Assembly: GCA_020638955.1 (NCBI GenBank)
Contig: JACKHO010000001.1
Span: forward strand, 310,001-374,000
Reading direction: 5' to 3'
DNA length: 64,000 bases
Source of the DNA: Planctomycetaceae bacterium
GTDB lineage: Bacteria > Planctomycetota > Planctomycetia > Planctomycetales > Planctomycetaceae
Notes under the pieces: model-generated
The model's input: only the letters and a program-made list of their open reading frames with translations
Told to the model about the DNA's origin: nothing
Databases searched by the model: none
In this document: positions 61,842-64,000 of the stretch, piece after piece
How positions within the stretch are numbered: the first letter of the stretch is position 1
How the letters are laid out: every line of letters begins with the position of its first letter
Position numbers and translations under genes: made by a program

Positions 61842-62027
61842 CTATTTCAGACGTGTCCGCAGTCGGCTGAACAGGTCGCTCAGGCGATCCTCTGCAGCCC
61901 GCCACACCAGTCGCTCTTGACGCAAGTCGTTGTGCAGCATGCGTGTTGCGGCAATCTGTTCATCCCAGGCTTCGTGCAGAGAGACGTCAATCGCTATAGC
62001 TTGTCGTGTTTCAATGAACGCTGGCAT
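61842..62027 (-). CDS. Small helical protein, 61 residues
   Basis: MPAFIETRQAIAIDVSLHEA starts the frame, with GAAGAG about 8 bases before the ATG; predicted helical with many Arg, Asp and Leu. It starts 18 bases after the stop of the next upstream minus-strand gene, in operon-like fashion. No family recognised; included because spacing and ribosome-binding site support it. Confidence 0.45.
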   Translation of the reverse strand: MPAFIETRQAIAIDVSLHEAWDEQIAATRMLHNDLRQERLVWRAAEDRLSDLFSRLRTRLK

Positions 62028-62045
62028 TGTTGAACTCTTCGTATC

Positions 62046-62291
62046 TTACCTATTCGGTCGGGGCAGAAGAGTCATCGGCCTTGTCGTGGTACAACTTCGG
62101 CAAAATCCGCCGATTACCGGATCGGCAGGGGCAACTTGGTTTTCGCAGTCCGCGCAACCGGAACCATTGAAACAACCTGCACCGTTTCTCACGTCCTGAA
62201 AGCCGGTGTGGAGTGGGGATGTGATCAAATGTTCCTGTGTGTGGTCGGGCACGGACGGAAATGCTGTCGCTGCAAAATCCGTACGCCGCAC
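62046..62291 (-). CDS. Small zinc-ribbon protein
   Basis: 81 residues from GTG 62291, or about 33 fewer from GTG 62192. CADCENQVAPADPVIGGFC (C-x2-C then C-x2-C after 14 residues) is a zinc-ribbon pattern; the ends are basic. The start is uncertain since neither GTG has a clear Shine-Dalgarno. It lies divergent to the large gene at 62382 and upstream of the 61-residue gene. Confidence 0.42.
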   Translation of the reverse strand: MRRTDFAATAFPSVPDHTQEHLITSPLHTGFQDVRNGAGCFNGSGCADCENQVAPADPVIGGFCRSCTTTRPMTLLPRPNR

Positions 62292-62381
62292 CTTTGCGTC
62301 GGTGGTCCGGGTCGGTCACAATGGCGGTTTGCAGCACAGATAAGACGAAGGACTGCAGTTCGTAGCCCTGACGAGAGCAGA

Positions 62382-64000
62382 ATGGCCTCACGGAAGAACA
62401 AGAAACAGTCGGGTTTACCCAAGGGAATCGACGCCGCGCAGGTGCGGGAACTGGTCGGCTATCTCAATTTTTCCAGTGGAAACAGTGACCCCCTGTTGCT
62501 GAAGGGGATCAACAATTTGTGGGATCCTCTGGACGCGGCTCGCAAATCGGACAATCTCCGGGAAACCTTGCTGGCGTCTTGCCAGCAGTTGCATGCCGAC
62601 GATGCCGCCTTTTCGGATGTTTCGCAAGCCGAAGCAGTCATCGAATTGGCTCTCAATCAGGTGTTGCCAGCGTATCGAGAGTATCACCGCGATTTGCTGT
62701 TCCATCTGCAGGCGGAAGATTTCGAGCAACCGTTCTTTTTGGCTCGCATCATTGAAGCGACGCTGCAACAGGGGGGCGACTGGACCGAGGCCGAGCGCAT
62801 TATCTCCGAGAGCCTCAAGTCGCTCAACGATTTCGTGGGCTATCGTCCCGTCGCGGTGTTGGAGAATGGACGGAAGATGGAAATCTACTCACATGAGAGA
62901 TTCCATCCCCTGCCCCTCTATACGCGGGAGGCTGGCGTCGCCAAAGGGCCGTATTCAGAACTCATCTCCCGGGTCATGGAGTTTCTGACAGAAGCGCCGC
63001 AGGATATTCTGCACGACTCCTACCTCGACCTCGACCGCCTCGACGAACTCTGCTGCGACCAGCGAGCGCATGACCACATGCATCCGGTCAACAAGCGTAC
63101 GAACTATTTGTTTGGTGAGTGGGACCCTCATCAAATCAACACCAAGGGTTACTACCATCGATTTGTCGTCCGCAAGCTGATTATGGATGCACTCGTCGAC
63201 TGGGTGGATCATCCGAAGTCACGGGCCAATCGTGAGGAGCGATTGTTCGATGCCGCCGCCGCGCTGTGCGGCACCATGCTCATGGCCTCGTCCATTTCCG
63301 GGGCTGGGCCTGACACGCATGACTCCACGATTTCGCTGACGAACCTTTTGCCACTGGTGGCGCGTCGACGGGACATTTTCTACGCGCGTCTGATGGACTC
63401 CGTCGATGGTCCCCGCAAGGCACGACTGTTGAGGGAGCAGCGGAAAACTCAGCAGCCATTTGGACACATCCGTCAACATCTCAACATGCAACTGGCTGGC
63501 TATGGAGCCCAGCAGGTTCAGCATCGTGAATTGTCGCACATGTATGCGATCATGGGATACGCCGAAGCGAGTCGCGAGCATGCCATCGCGATTCCTGCTG
63601 CGTCGACCCGTATTGAGTCAGAAATTGAATGCACCATCAATTCCGCTCATCGTGCAATTGACCATGGTTCCATTCAGCAAGCCTGCGAATACATGGCCCA
63701 ACTGCCGGATTTACTGAAGCGAGGTGTTGAGTGCGGAGCGTTGGTGGATCCTTGGAACATCCTCGGATTCCATGGACAGTTTCCGCTGTTCGCTGCCCGC
63801 GAAGATTCCATTCCGGACAACCGAGTCGAGACGCTGCTCGACCTGATGGAAGGCGTTTTTGGGATTTATTCACGCTGTCTCGGAGAAGCCGCGGCCCAGG
63901 GGCATCTGGAGCTGGCCGTAAAGGTCAGCAACGTGTTTCAGTCCCAGGCAGAATGGTGGGATCGATTTGGTAGCAGTGTCATTGAAGATCTTCCCAAAGT
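62382..64000 (+). CDS. Large hypothetical protein, 3' end outside window
   Basis: An uninterrupted frame from ATG 62382 (MASRKNKKQSGLPKGID) to the window edge, at least 539 codons, found by direct translation. Predicted soluble and helical, without signal peptide: DAAQVRELVGYLNFSSGNSD near residue 20, LARIIEATLQQGGDWTEAERI near 130, ILHDSYLDLDRLDELCCDQRAHDH near 205, GEWDPHQINTKGYYHRFVV near 245, LCGTMLMASSISGAGPDTHDS near 300. I know it only as a planctomycete-type hypothetical. The start follows a poor ribosome-binding context (GAGAGCAGA). Confidence 0.8.
   Translation, partial: MASRKNKKQSGLPKGIDAAQVRELVGYLNFSSGNSDPLLLKGINNLWDPLDAARKSDNLRETLLASCQQLHADDAAFSDVSQAEAVIELALNQVLPAYREYHRDLLFHLQAEDFEQPFFLARIIEATLQQGGDWTEAERIISESLKSLNDFVGYRPVAVLENGRKMEIYSHERFHPLPLYTREAGVAKGPYSELISRVMEFLTEAPQDILHDSYLDLDRLDELCCDQRAHDHMHPVNKRTNYLFGEWDPHQINTKGYYHRFVVRKLIMDALVDWVDHPKSRANREERLFDAAAALCGTMLMASSISGAGPDTHDSTISLTNLLPLVARRRDIFYARLMDSVDGPRKARLLREQRKTQQPFGHIRQHLNMQLAGYGAQQVQHRELSHMYAIMGYAEASREHAIAIPAASTRIESEIECTINSAHRAIDHGSIQQACEYMAQLPDLLKRGVECGALVDPWNILGFHGQFPLFAAREDSIPDNRVETLLDLMEGVFGIYSRCLGEAAAQGHLELAVKVSNVFQSQAEWWDRFGSSVIEDLPK

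Overview
The window is a bacterial chromosome segment that I assign to the phylum Planctomycetota. The host part carries several families that are typical of that phylum: two large secreted proteins of the PSCyt1/PSCyt2/PSD1 type with CxxCH haem sites, three DUF1501 proteins with Tat-like signals, a DUF1559 pseudopilin-like protein, an ECF sigma factor next to a giant Ser/Thr kinase with a TIGR03067-like segment, a sulfatase, and many planctomycete-only hypothetical genes. Genus cannot be decided from the sequence alone.

Positions 1-15655 are the late half of an integrated siphovirus-like phage, AT-richer than the host and coded almost entirely on the plus strand. In order it has large terminase (cut by the window start), portal, prohead protease, major capsid, head-tail connector, joining protein, gp10-like protein, tail terminator, tail tube, tail assembly chaperone with a canonical -1 frameshift site (A AAA AAC), tape measure, then a run of unrecognised tail-tip and fibre genes ending in a 740-residue protein with a beta-helix-like N-terminus, SGGxVxGG repeats and a LamG-like C-terminus. 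Integrase, repressor and lysis genes are not here and must lie to the left. The right end abuts the 5' half of a minus-strand tRNA-Pro(CGG) gene broken at its anticodon arm (15651-15694), so the element appears to be inserted in that tRNA.

The most interesting observation is in the phage control signals. Six late transcription units are each preceded by an eight-base motif of the form MATAnATA with no -35 box, in four cases only 4-5 bases before the start codon and without a Shine-Dalgarno sequence, which suggests phage-specific late promoters making leaderless messages. At the capsid, tail tube and 284-residue tail genes the promoter region also holds a sequence complementary to the ribosome-binding site or start region. 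Read-through RNA would hide the start, while RNA begun at the local promoter would not. This resembles the known logic of T4 gene e.

The host part runs from 15700 to 64000. 15803-23636 (minus) holds accA, a Ser/Thr kinase with a methionine/proline/glycine-rich tail and a DFS instead of DFG motif, and a von Willebrand A/TPR protein split in two at a run of nine A residues; the second half is open in the +1 frame right through the A run, so the pair probably encodes one protein or is a slippage-controlled fusion. 24062-31422 has a secreted hypothetical, tRNA-Arg(TCG), a PSCyt1/PSD1 protein, a HemN/HemW-like radical SAM enzyme and a two-CBS protein. 31697-37146 (plus) has a small lipoprotein, a DUF1501 protein, two tandem RlaP-like nucleotidyltransferases and small hypotheticals. 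37197-50251 (minus) has a Tll0287-like haem lipoprotein with an ArsR regulator and its likely operator, two leucine-rich-repeat proteins, a PSCyt1/DUF1501 pair, an Asp-box protein, a SUKH-like protein and a sulfatase. 50665-64000 has an HpcH-type aldolase, a cold-shock protein, DUF1501, a zinc-ribbon membrane protein, a DUF1559 protein, the kinase/ECF sigma pair, ubiX, a TPR membrane protein, two small minus-strand genes and a long open frame that leaves the window.
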